Below are positions 6,852 through 12,983 of a stretch of 20,427 nucleotides of DNA, piece after piece. Origin of the DNA: an uncultured Oscillospiraceae bacterium (GTDB lineage: Bacteria; Bacillota; Clostridia; Oscillospirales; Oscillospiraceae); the NCBI GenBank assembly GCA_910585155.1, contig CAJUEC010000042.1:1-20427 (forward strand), in the 5' to 3' direction. The position numbers and the translations under genes are program-made. The notes beneath the pieces were generated by a model, which saw only the letters and a list, made by a program, of their open reading frames with translations, was not told where the DNA came from and ran no database searches. Position 1 is the first letter of the stretch. Each line of letters starts with the position of its first letter.

Positions 6852-9251
6852 ATGATGCAGGAAGTTCAAAAACAGGCGCGGGAACTGGTGGCCCAAATGA
6901 CGCTGGAGGAGAAAGCGTCCCTGTGCTCCGGGAAAAACTTCTGGGAGAGCAAGGCGGTGGAACGGCTGGGGGTGCGCTCCTTCATGCTCACCGACGGTCC
7001 CCACGGCCTGCGCAAGCAGGCGGGGGCGGCGGACCACCTGGGGCTGAACGCCTCGGTGCCCGCCACCTGCTTCCCGCCCGCCGCCGCCACAGCGTGCAGC
7101 TTCGACCGGGCACTGCTGCAGGAGGTTGGTACGGCCATGGGCGAGGAGTGCCGGGCGGAGGAGGTCGGAATCATCCTGGGCCCCGCCGCCAACATCAAGC
7201 GCAGCCCCCTGTGCGGGCGGAATTTTGAGTATTTCTCCGAGGATCCGCTGGTCACGGGCGAGAGCGCCGCAGGGCTCATCGAGGGCATCCAGGGTCAGAA
7301 TGTGGGCGCCTGCATGAAGCACTACCTGGCCAACAACCAGGAGAAGGCCCGGGTCAGTTCCAACTCGGTGGTAGACCAGCGGGCCCTGCGGGAGATCTAT
7401 CTGGCAGGCTTTGAGAAGGCTGTAAAGGAGGCCCAGCCCTGGACACTGATGTGCTCCTATAATAAGATCAACGGCACCTACGCCTCCGACCACAAGGAGC
7501 TGATGACCGATGTGCCCCGGGGCGAATGGGGCTTCCAGGGGGCCATCATGACCGACTGGGGGGCCATGAACGACCGGGTGGAGGCCATCAAGGCAGGACT
7601 GGACTTGGAGATGCCAGGGCCTTGCGATGGGAACGATGAAAAAATCGTCCAAGCCGTCCGGGAGGGCCGGCTGGACGAAACGCTGGTGGATGCCTGCGCC
7701 GCCCGGATGGTAGCGCTGGCCCTGCGGGTGGCGCAAAACGCCAAAACGGCCTACAATCAGGCGGCCCACCACGAGCTGGCCGGACGGGCCGCCCGGGAGA
7801 GCGCGGTACTGCTGCGCCGGGGCTCCACCCTTCCCTTGAAAGAGGGCACAAAGCTGGCGGTCATCGGGGACTTCGCCCGCCACCCCAGGTATCAGGGGGC
7901 CGGCTCCAGCAAGATCAACCCCACCCAGCTCACCAGCCTGTGCGGCGCGCTGGACGCAAGAGGGGTCAAATACACCTACGCCCACGGCTTCGAGGCCGAG
8001 GGCGGCGTAGACGAGGCGCTGATCGCCCAGGCGGTGCAGACCACCCGGGGCGCGGATGTGGCGGTGGTGATGCTGGGCCTGCCGGACAGCTTTGAGAGTG
8101 AGGGCTTTGACCGCGTTCACATGGATCTGCCGGAGAACCAAAACCGGTTGATGGCGGAGCTGATAAAAACTGGAACCCACATCGTGGCGGTGCTCAGCAC
8201 CGGCGGGGCGGTGCTGCTGCCCTGGCGGGAGCAGGTGGACAGCATCCTGCTGATGTACCTGGGCGGACAGAACAGCGGCAGTGCTGTGGCGGATCTGCTG
8301 CTGGGCAAGGCGAACCCCTGCGGCAAGCTGGCGGAAACCTGGCCGCTGGTGCTGGAGGACACCCCCTGCCACGGCTTCTTCGGCAAGGGCGGCAACGTGG
8401 AATACCGTGAGAGCGTCTACGTAGGCTATCGCTACTACGACAAAGCCCAGAAAGCGGTAGCTTATCCCTTTGGCCATGGCCTTAGCTACACCGAGTTTGA
8501 GTATACCGGCCTGGCCCTGTCCCATACCGAGCTGGGCGAAAACGACAAGCTGACTGTACGGGTCACGGTGAAAAACACCGGCGCGCTGGCTGGAAAAGAG
8601 GTGGTGCAGCTCTATGTGGCCCCGCCTGCGGACGGGATGTTCCGCCCGGTGCGGGAGCTGCGGGCCTATGTCAAGGTAGATCTGGCCTCTGGAAAGAGCA
8701 AAACGGTGGAGCTGACCCTGGATCGACGGGCCTTCGCCTATTACGATGTCCAGGCCAGGAATTGGCGGGTGGACAGCGGTGCATATACAGTGGAAATCGG
8801 CTCCTCCAGCCGGGATATCCGGCTGTCCCAGACGGTCAATGTCCAAGGGATGGTTCCCAACACAGCGCTCAACGAAAAAATCCCCGCCTACTGCGACCCC
8901 GCTAAGCAGTGGCCCGTTCCCAAGGAGCAGTTTGAGGCTGTGCTGGGCCATCCCGTACCCCCGGAGCGAAGCCTGCGGCCCTTTACCACCAACTCCACCC
9001 TGGGCGAGATTCAGGCCAGCTTTGTGGGACGGTTCTTCGTCAAGCAGGTCAAGGCCAACATGGCCAAGCAGTTTGGCGGCGGTGATGGGATGGATGAGTT
9101 TACCAAGATCATTGATGCCATGCTGGAGGATATGCCCCTGCGGCAGCTGGCCATGCTGTCCGGCGGGGCCATGACGCCCGCTTTGATGGACGGATTGGTG
9201 GAGCTGATGAACGGACACTTTTTACGCGGGCTGAAGAAAATGCGCGGGTGA
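6852..9251 (+). CDS. Glycoside hydrolase family 3 (beta-glucosidase-like)
   Basis: A 799-residue retaining exo-glycosidase of family GH3. ATG 6852 follows an AAAAGGAG box; sequence upstream in this frame is only a shadow of the AraC gene. The (beta/alpha)8 domain shows LTDGPHGLR (46-54), GPAANIKRSPLCGRNFEYFSEDP (110-132) and KHY (156-158). The nucleophile is Asp235 in the MTDW motif. The following alpha/beta sandwich domain includes SEGFDR, with Glu417 as likely acid/base, and a fibronectin-III-like domain sits near the C-terminus (PFGHGLSYTEF, then VKNTG..AGKEVVQLYV). About 120 residues of extra sequence follow it, as in several Firmicutes GH3 enzymes. There is no signal peptide, so it probably acts on imported oligosaccharides or glycosides. 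Exact sugar specificity (glucose, xylose, others) is not readable. Confidence 0.93.
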   Translation: MMQEVQKQARELVAQMTLEEKASLCSGKNFWESKAVERLGVRSFMLTDGPHGLRKQAGAADHLGLNASVPATCFPPAAATACSFDRALLQEVGTAMGEECRAEEVGIILGPAANIKRSPLCGRNFEYFSEDPLVTGESAAGLIEGIQGQNVGACMKHYLANNQEKARVSSNSVVDQRALREIYLAGFEKAVKEAQPWTLMCSYNKINGTYASDHKELMTDVPRGEWGFQGAIMTDWGAMNDRVEAIKAGLDLEMPGPCDGNDEKIVQAVREGRLDETLVDACAARMVALALRVAQNAKTAYNQAAHHELAGRAARESAVLLRRGSTLPLKEGTKLAVIGDFARHPRYQGAGSSKINPTQLTSLCGALDARGVKYTYAHGFEAEGGVDEALIAQAVQTTRGADVAVVMLGLPDSFESEGFDRVHMDLPENQNRLMAELIKTGTHIVAVLSTGGAVLLPWREQVDSILLMYLGGQNSGSAVADLLLGKANPCGKLAETWPLVLEDTPCHGFFGKGGNVEYRESVYVGYRYYDKAQKAVAYPFGHGLSYTEFEYTGLALSHTELGENDKLTVRVTVKNTGALAGKEVVQLYVAPPADGMFRPVRELRAYVKVDLASGKSKTVELTLDRRAFAYYDVQARNWRVDSGAYTVEIGSSSRDIRLSQTVNVQGMVPNTALNEKIPAYCDPAKQWPVPKEQFEAVLGHPVPPERSLRPFTTNSTLGEIQASFVGRFFVKQVKANMAKQFGGGDGMDEFTKIIDAMLEDMPLRQLAMLSGGAMTPALMDGLVELMNGHFLRGLKKMRG

Positions 9252-9373
9252 CTTTAAGATCAGCCTATACTTATGCGAAATCCCAGTTCTATGTACAAAA
9301 ATTGTTTCTGTACCTTGAAATCGTTGTGCCGCAACGCTTTGCGGAAATAGTGTTTTCGTAGTGACAAGCCACG

Positions 9374-9419
9374 AAAGTCCGCAGTCGATGATACAATCGA
9401 CTGCGGACTTTTTAATTTT
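9374..9419 (+). terminator. Strong hairpin terminator downstream of the GH3 gene
   Basis: A perfect 16-base stem (9374-9389 with 9396-9411) with a 6-base loop is followed by a T-rich run to 9419. The upstream A-rich edge could also allow some termination in the reverse direction. Confidence 0.88.
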
Positions 9420-9456
9420 GTCTATGAAAAAGCCTTGAAATCAAGGGGATAGCGGG

Positions 9457-9492
9457 ACGCCGGGGGTGCAGATGGCTTCCGGCGTTTCGTTT
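9457..9492 (+). terminator. Second, weaker terminator-like hairpin
   Basis: ACGCCGG (9457-9463) pairs with CCGGCGT (9479-9485), and TTCGTTTTT follows. It lies about 45 bases after the first terminator. Confidence 0.45.
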
Positions 9493-9610
9493 TTGCGTTT
9501 TTGGGGAGTCGAGGTACTGGTGAGGGAGGACCAGAATTTGAACCCTCCCCCTGTCTCGCTGGAGGGAAAATTAAAAGGTTGAGGGAATCGTTGAAAGGTT
9601 GTCATTCCAT

Positions 9611-10510
9611 TCACCGGTCACTTTCCAAGTCGTGGAGAGTTTTTCCGTCTTGGGTTTTCCAGGAAGTCCATCCATTGGCACTTTTTCCTATAACAAACAT
9701 AGCCGCTCCAGATGGGCTGGCAAGAAGGACATCTTCCAGCAGAACATAGTTTTCATCTACTTGAGCTGACTTTCGGCGCTCCTTGATTCCGGCTGAAATA
9801 GTGTTATCATCCTGCGGCGAAATACTGCTACCCCGTAGTACAACAAAGCCATCGCTGGTTTGCCTTGCCGTAGCATTGACGGTTATACCATACTGCTTAA
9901 CTGTACGAGTAAGGTAGAACTTAACACCCTCATCTGTTTCTGCTCCATCTATTGGAAGTTCTTTTGGTAGCGGAATCTGACTCAAAGGAACAAAAACCTT
10001 GTGCCCCAATGTACCCATGATGAGTTTGGCGAAATCAATGAACTCCTCTAACTCACTTTCTTTCTCCTCGGTTATGTTCCCGGAGGTAGGATCATTTCCA
10101 TTTTTCACTTCATAGCGGTTGGCAGCGATAGCGAGATTACAGAAACGATTTTCAAGATAACTGATCTCCGTGGGGCCAAAGGAATTGTTTGATGTAGTAA
10201 ACACTACTGCCTCTGTCCAGTAATCCTTTTCTGGATTGCGTTTATGCTCCTGCAGACGGTTAAGGATACCTTCGCCATTTTTCCTGGCCCCGGCCTGTCC
10301 TATATACACAACCAGTTTCCCCGTTTGGTCGGAGGTTCCAAATAGGAAATATACACCGCTCTGCTTTAAGTCATCCCGCTCCTTGCACTTGTCAAGTTCG
10401 GTACGGGGAATTTTATAGGCGATGCCTGTCCAGTTGGCAAGGGTGCATTTGATGCGGCCATTGGCATCACCATCCATCAAAAATAGGTTGATACTTTTTC
10501 CACGTGACAT
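9611..10510 (-). CDS. GIY-YIG nuclease-fold protein with C-terminal DUF4357
   Basis: A 299-residue protein. The GIY-YIG core begins with GVYFLFG (52-58) and YIGQAG (69-74), continues with an Arg in the NRLQEH segment (Arg85), and has a likely metal-binding Glu in SYLENRF (Glu120). This arrangement is typical of GIY-YIG endonucleases. The C-terminal segment LASPSGAAMFVIGKSANGWTSWKTQDGKTL (from about 263) matches the DUF4357 type often fused to this fold in accessory genes. ATG 10510 follows a clear AAGGAG box. The gene is noticeably less GC-rich than the metabolic genes around the island and stands alone, which suggests horizontal transfer. Its biological role is unknown; relatives occur in defence or mobile-element settings. 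The divergent neighbour is the cysteine-rich peptide gene. Confidence 0.88.
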   Translation of the reverse strand: MSRGKSINLFLMDGDANGRIKCTLANWTGIAYKIPRTELDKCKERDDLKQSGVYFLFGTSDQTGKLVVYIGQAGARKNGEGILNRLQEHKRNPEKDYWTEAVVFTTSNNSFGPTEISYLENRFCNLAIAANRYEVKNGNDPTSGNITEEKESELEEFIDFAKLIMGTLGHKVFVPLSQIPLPKELPIDGAETDEGVKFYLTRTVKQYGITVNATARQTSDGFVVLRGSSISPQDDNTISAGIKERRKSAQVDENYVLLEDVLLASPSGAAMFVIGKSANGWTSWKTQDGKTLHDLESDR

Positions 10511-10619
10511 TGCTGATTCTCCTTAATTTTCGGATGCCCTTTGATTTTCTGAATGAGGCATCTCGTAAGGTTTTCCATCTTTGTTATAAGTGAGATTATC
10601 AAACACATTTGATTCATTT

Positions 10620-10632
10620 GTTAATTATTAAC
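10620..10632. promoter_or_regulatory. Palindrome upstream of the cysteine-rich peptide gene
   Basis: GTTAAT-T-ATTAAC is a perfect 13-base palindrome. It lies in the AT-rich, 145-base divergent gap, 24 bases before the peptide start codon and about 110 bases from the GIY-YIG start. It could be an operator or simply part of an AT-rich promoter. I cannot place convincing -35/-10 pairs on either strand. Confidence 0.35.
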
Positions 10633-10655
10633 TGTTTTGTTGAAAGGAGACTGTT

Positions 10656-10835
10656 ATGAGTTTAGAACAACTTTTAGAAAAGAGAAATGCGACACAACTT
10701 TCGTTCGTATCTCCTATTATTGGGATCAGAATGATGTCAAGTGTGGGCCACGCCAACCCTAACTGTAACTGCAATTGTGACTGTAAGTGTACAACTGATA
10801 ATTGTGCATGTGAATGTGCATGCGAGTGCAACTGA
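10656..10835 (+). CDS. Cysteine-rich small peptide with CxC repeats (59 residues)
   Basis: This short gene has an AAAGGAG box at 10643-10649, six bases before ATG. It encodes a 59-residue peptide in two parts. Residues 1-36 are cysteine-free, beginning MSLEQLLEKRNATQLSF and continuing through a hydrophobic stretch to GHANPN. Residues 37-58 carry ten cysteines at every second position: 37, 39, 41, 43, 45, then TTDN, then 50, 52, 54, 56, 58. The first block is spaced by N, N, D, K and the second by A, E, A, E. A terminator-like hairpin follows, so it looks like a single-gene transcript. The leader/core shape suggests a ribosomally made, modified peptide precursor; the CxC pattern also recalls metallothionein-type metal binding. 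No modifying enzyme or exporter is visible nearby. I do not recognise a named family. Confidence 0.75.
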   Translation: MSLEQLLEKRNATQLSFVSPIIGIRMMSSVGHANPNCNCNCDCKCTTDNCACECACECN

Positions 10836-10845
10836 TTTTAAACTG

Positions 10846-10905
10846 AACATCCCACCCAATCTGAACGAGTCTATAAGTTTTAGCTGATTAGGTGGGACGT
10901 TTTAT
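10846..10905 (+). terminator. Terminator-like hairpin after the cysteine-rich peptide
   Basis: The arm at 10846-10860 (AACATCCCACCCAAT) pairs with 10887-10901 (ATTAGGTGGGACGTT) over 15 positions with two mismatches, and TTTATA follows. The 26-base loop is long for a terminator. The stem starts 10 bases after the stop codon. Confidence 0.6.
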
Positions 10906-11034
10906 ACCTTGATTTTTTGCAGTGTAAGACTTCTGGCCATTCTCTGGCAAAATAAAATACAGAATTTCAAGCACTTCAATTTTGAGCGTTGGCAGTGACC
11001 TACTTCTCTGGTATGAAATCTTCTGGTTTTGTTT

Positions 11035-11078
11035 TGCACACCCCTCTGCAAACACCCCCTACGCAAAAAGGGTGTGCA
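11035..11078. repeat. Inverted repeat, 9-base arms
   Basis: TGCACACCC (11035-11043) and GGGTGTGCA (11070-11078) are perfect reverse complements around a 26-base loop. Confidence 0.6.
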
Positions 11079-11105
11079 TTTGTATCAGATATAGCTACCT
11101 TTGCC

Positions 11106-11178
11106 AGCTCAGAAATTCTCACCACTGTTCCGTTTCCGGCTTTTCCGAAAACTGCACTGTGGTGAGAATTTCTGAGCT
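11106..11178. repeat. Perfect 20-base inverted repeat
   Basis: The arm at 11106-11125 is exactly complementary to 11159-11178, with a 33-base loop between. No T-run follows on the plus strand, so it is not a simple terminator. Its size fits a MITE-like or palindromic intergenic repeat, or a structured RNA. Confidence 0.8.
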
Positions 11179-11310
11179 TTCGCCCCCGACTCGCTTTGCT
11201 GGACTCAGGGACGAGTAGGGCGGGAGAGTCGGAGACAGTCGGTCCGAAAAATCGATTTTAACCGCTTATTCCACGTCGCCGCAAGCTCATTTTGCTGCCC
11301 CTCCTTTCCC

Positions 11311-11363
11311 CGCAAAGCCAAAAGGAAAGACACCCTCTGGGTGTCTTTCCTTTTGGCTTTGCG
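11311..11363. terminator. Perfect 25-base hairpin, possibly a bidirectional terminator
   Basis: Positions 11311-11335 pair perfectly with 11339-11363 around the loop TCT. The inner stem (GACACCC/GGGTGTC) is flanked by purine-rich and pyrimidine-rich arms containing CTTTCCTTTT, so RNA from either strand would form a GC stem followed by a U-rich run. The stem is longer than termination requires. Confidence 0.65.
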
Positions 11364-11476
11364 GCGTTTCACCCATTTGATTTCAACGCCCGGCGGAAAT
11401 AAGTTCCACCCCGCTCTTTTGTCACCCTATTTTCTGGCCTCCTACGGAACACCCCCTTTACGGCACGGTCTGTCTT

Positions 11477-11546
11477 GTGATAAAATCACTGGTGAGAAAC
11501 CAGGGCAACCCGATTCGCACCGTGCGAAGAAATTTTACGGCAGGAG
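11477..11546 (+). promoter_or_regulatory. Structured leader, candidate riboswitch or attenuator
   Basis: TAAAAT (11481-11486) can pair with ATTTTA (11532-11537) and enclose two hairpins: CTGGT/ACCAG (11489-11503) and TTCGCA/TGCGAA (11514-11528). The joining segment is GGCAACCCGA. This makes a compact three-way junction that ends five bases before the AGGAG box (11542-11546) of the 31-codon ORF. An alternative stem GTGAT/ATCAC (11477-11489) competes with the closing helix. The AAACC...GGCAACC words faintly recall the SAM-I core, but the rest does not fit that class. Confidence 0.4.
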
Positions 11547-11553
11547 AAAAAAT

Positions 11554-11649
11554 ATGAACAGTGAAACCCATGGGTTTATTCTGAAATCCACCCGGGAGCT
11601 GGAGGAGCAGTTTGAGGCGCGGTTCCCCACCCTGGGGGAGGAGCTTTGA
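11554..11649 (+). CDS. 31-residue ORF ahead of the desulfidase-threonine operon
   Basis: ATG 11554 has an AGGAG box at 11542-11546. The peptide (MNSETHGFILKSTRELEEQ..., ending GEEL) is acidic and has no cysteine or clear motif. Its stop codon lies just before the AGGAGG box of the next gene, so ribosomes ending here would be close to the downstream start: a possible coupling or leader ORF. The GF-L-S-RELEE start is also weakly reminiscent of the N-terminus of M16-type peptidases, so it could be a decayed remnant of another gene. No residue run suggests classical amino-acid attenuation. Confidence 0.4.
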   Translation: MNSETHGFILKSTRELEEQFEARFPTLGEEL

Positions 11650-11666
11650 CAGGAGGGGCCGACGGT

Positions 11667-12941
11667 ATGAAAGAACATTTATATCGCGCCTATGTGGATA
11701 TCCTGCGGGAGGAGCTGGTCCCCGCCATGGGCTGCACCGAGCCCATCGCCGTGGCCTACGCCGCCGCTCTGGCCCGGCAGACCCTGGGCTGTCTGCCCCA
11801 GAGGGTGGATATCCGCGTCAGCGCCAATATCATCAAAAATGTGAAAAGCGTCATCGTCCCCCACACGGGGGGACTGCGGGGCATCGCCGCGGCCGCCGCC
11901 GCTGGCATCGCGGCGGGGGACGCCGGGCGGGAGCTGGAGGTGCTGTCCGGCGTGGGAGCCGAACAGCTTCCGGCCATCAAGGCGTACTTGGAGCGCACCC
12001 CCATCGCCGTCTCCCCTGCGGACGGCGGGCTCATTTTCGATATCCAGATCAGCGTGGAGGGGCAGGGCCGCACCACCTTTGTCCGCATCGCCGGGAGCCA
12101 CACCAACGTGGTCCGGGTGGAACGGAACGCAGAGGTGCTTTTGGAGCGGGCCTGCGGCCAGTCTGGCGGGCCGGAGCCGGCGGACCGGAGCCTGCTCACC
12201 GTGGAGGGCATTGTGGCCTTTGCCGGCGCAGTGGAGATTGCGGATATAAAGGAGACCCTGGACCGGCAGATCCGGATGAACCGGGCCATTGCCCAGGAGG
12301 GGCTTCGGGGCACGTGGGGCGCGGGCATCGGAAAAATCCTGCTGGACGCCTACGGCTCCGGCGCCCACAACCGGGCCAAGGCCTGGGCCGCCGCCGGGTC
12401 CGACGCCCGGATGAGCGGCTGCGAGCTGCCGGTGGTCATCAACTCGGGCAGCGGCAACCAGGGGATGACCGCCTCCCTGCCGGTGATCGTCTACGCCGAG
12501 GAGCTGAACGCGGGAGAGGAGGCGCTGTACCGGGCCCTGGTGGTGTCCAACCTGGTGACCATCCACCTGAAAACCGGGATCGGGCGTTTGTCCGCCTACT
12601 GCGGGGCCACCAGCGCCGGGTGCGGGGCCGGGGCCGGCATCGCCTACCTCCACGGCGGGGGGACCCGCGAGATTGCCCACACCATCGTCAACGCCGTGGC
12701 CATCAACTCCGGCATGATCTGCGACGGGGCCAAGGCCAGCTGCGCGGCCAAGATCGCCTCCGCCGTGGAGGCCGGGCTGCTGGGCTGGCAGATGCAGCGG
12801 CACGGCTCCCAGTTCTACGGCGGGGACGGCATCATCGTGAAAGGAGTGGAAAACACCATCAAAAACGTGGGACGTCTGGCCCGGGAGGGCATGGCGGGCA
12901 CAGACCGGGAGATTATCAGCATTATGGTGGAGGGGTGCTGA
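11667..12941 (+). CDS. L-cysteine desulfidase / serine dehydratase alpha-family protein
   Basis: A 424-residue protein of the UPF0597/CyuA (YhaM)-type family, in which characterised members use an iron-sulfur cluster to split cysteine into pyruvate, sulfide and ammonia. Family landmarks are PAMGCTEPIAVAYA (Cys23), NSGSGNQGMTASLPV (259-273), YCGATSAGCGAGAGIAYLHGGG (from 311; Cys312, Cys319) and ICDGAKASCAAKIASAVEAG (from 351; Cys352, Cys359). ATG 11667 is chosen because AGGAGG (11651-11656) lies 10 bases upstream. It is followed 42 bases later by threonine dehydrogenase and then Kbl, apparently one operon. That setting makes a role in amino-acid breakdown likely. Whether it prefers cysteine, serine or another hydroxy/thiol amino acid cannot be decided here. 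Confidence 0.88.
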   Translation: MKEHLYRAYVDILREELVPAMGCTEPIAVAYAAALARQTLGCLPQRVDIRVSANIIKNVKSVIVPHTGGLRGIAAAAAAGIAAGDAGRELEVLSGVGAEQLPAIKAYLERTPIAVSPADGGLIFDIQISVEGQGRTTFVRIAGSHTNVVRVERNAEVLLERACGQSGGPEPADRSLLTVEGIVAFAGAVEIADIKETLDRQIRMNRAIAQEGLRGTWGAGIGKILLDAYGSGAHNRAKAWAAAGSDARMSGCELPVVINSGSGNQGMTASLPVIVYAEELNAGEEALYRALVVSNLVTIHLKTGIGRLSAYCGATSAGCGAGAGIAYLHGGGTREIAHTIVNAVAINSGMICDGAKASCAAKIASAVEAGLLGWQMQRHGSQFYGGDGIIVKGVENTIKNVGRLAREGMAGTDREIISIMVEGC

Positions 12942-12983
12942 CCCGCCGCCATCAAATTTGAATGAAAAAGGGAGAGGAAAGCC

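Larger units (their letters stand above)
9252..9610. other. Gene-free stretch with two terminator hairpins and short repeats
   Basis: No convincing gene is seen between the GH3 gene and the GIY-YIG gene. The stretch contains the two hairpins listed separately and a direct repeat CCTTGAAATC at 9313-9322 and 9433-9442, 120 bases apart, bracketing the first hairpin. The second copy is part of a CCTTGA/TCAAGG palindrome. Base composition drops towards AT here, marking the edge of the accessory island. Confidence 0.5.
10906..11470. other. Gene-free, hairpin-rich intergenic region
   Basis: I see no supported coding region here. An ORF at 10982-11218 has no ribosome binding site and runs through inverted repeats. 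The stretch holds a 9-base inverted repeat at 11035-11043/11070-11078, a 20-base perfect repeat at 11106-11178, a 12-base palindrome AAAATCGATTTT at 11247-11258, and a 25-base perfect hairpin at 11311-11363. A short sequence at 10989-11008 resembles the 3' end of 5S rRNA on the minus strand. The region may be a non-coding RNA, a miniature mobile element, or a graveyard of ends. Confidence 0.5.

Noticed and set aside
6825..9218. 797-codon antisense ORF over the GH3 gene
   Set aside because: His/Gln/Gly-rich shadow of a GC-rich coding strand; no start signal and no domain resemblance.
9512..9570. tRNA-like stretch on the minus strand (GGTTCAAAT followed later by CACCA)
   Set aside because: The five bases on each side of the supposed T loop do not pair, the spacing from the loop to CCA is wrong by two, and no anticodon or D arm can be placed.
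10628..10831. Antisense ORF over the cysteine-rich peptide, with His/Ser and Gln/Leu repeats
   Set aside because: The repeats are the mirror image of the alternating cysteine codons on the plus strand; no ribosome binding site is seen for it.
10982..11218. 78-codon ORF on the plus strand
   Set aside because: No ribosome binding site, composition unlike neighbouring proteins, and it runs through both arms of perfect inverted repeats.
11612..12961. Long Arg/Gly-rich ORF overlapping the desulfidase gene in another frame
   Set aside because: Typical GC-rich shadow frame; the desulfidase-family frame has clear motifs and a ribosome binding site.
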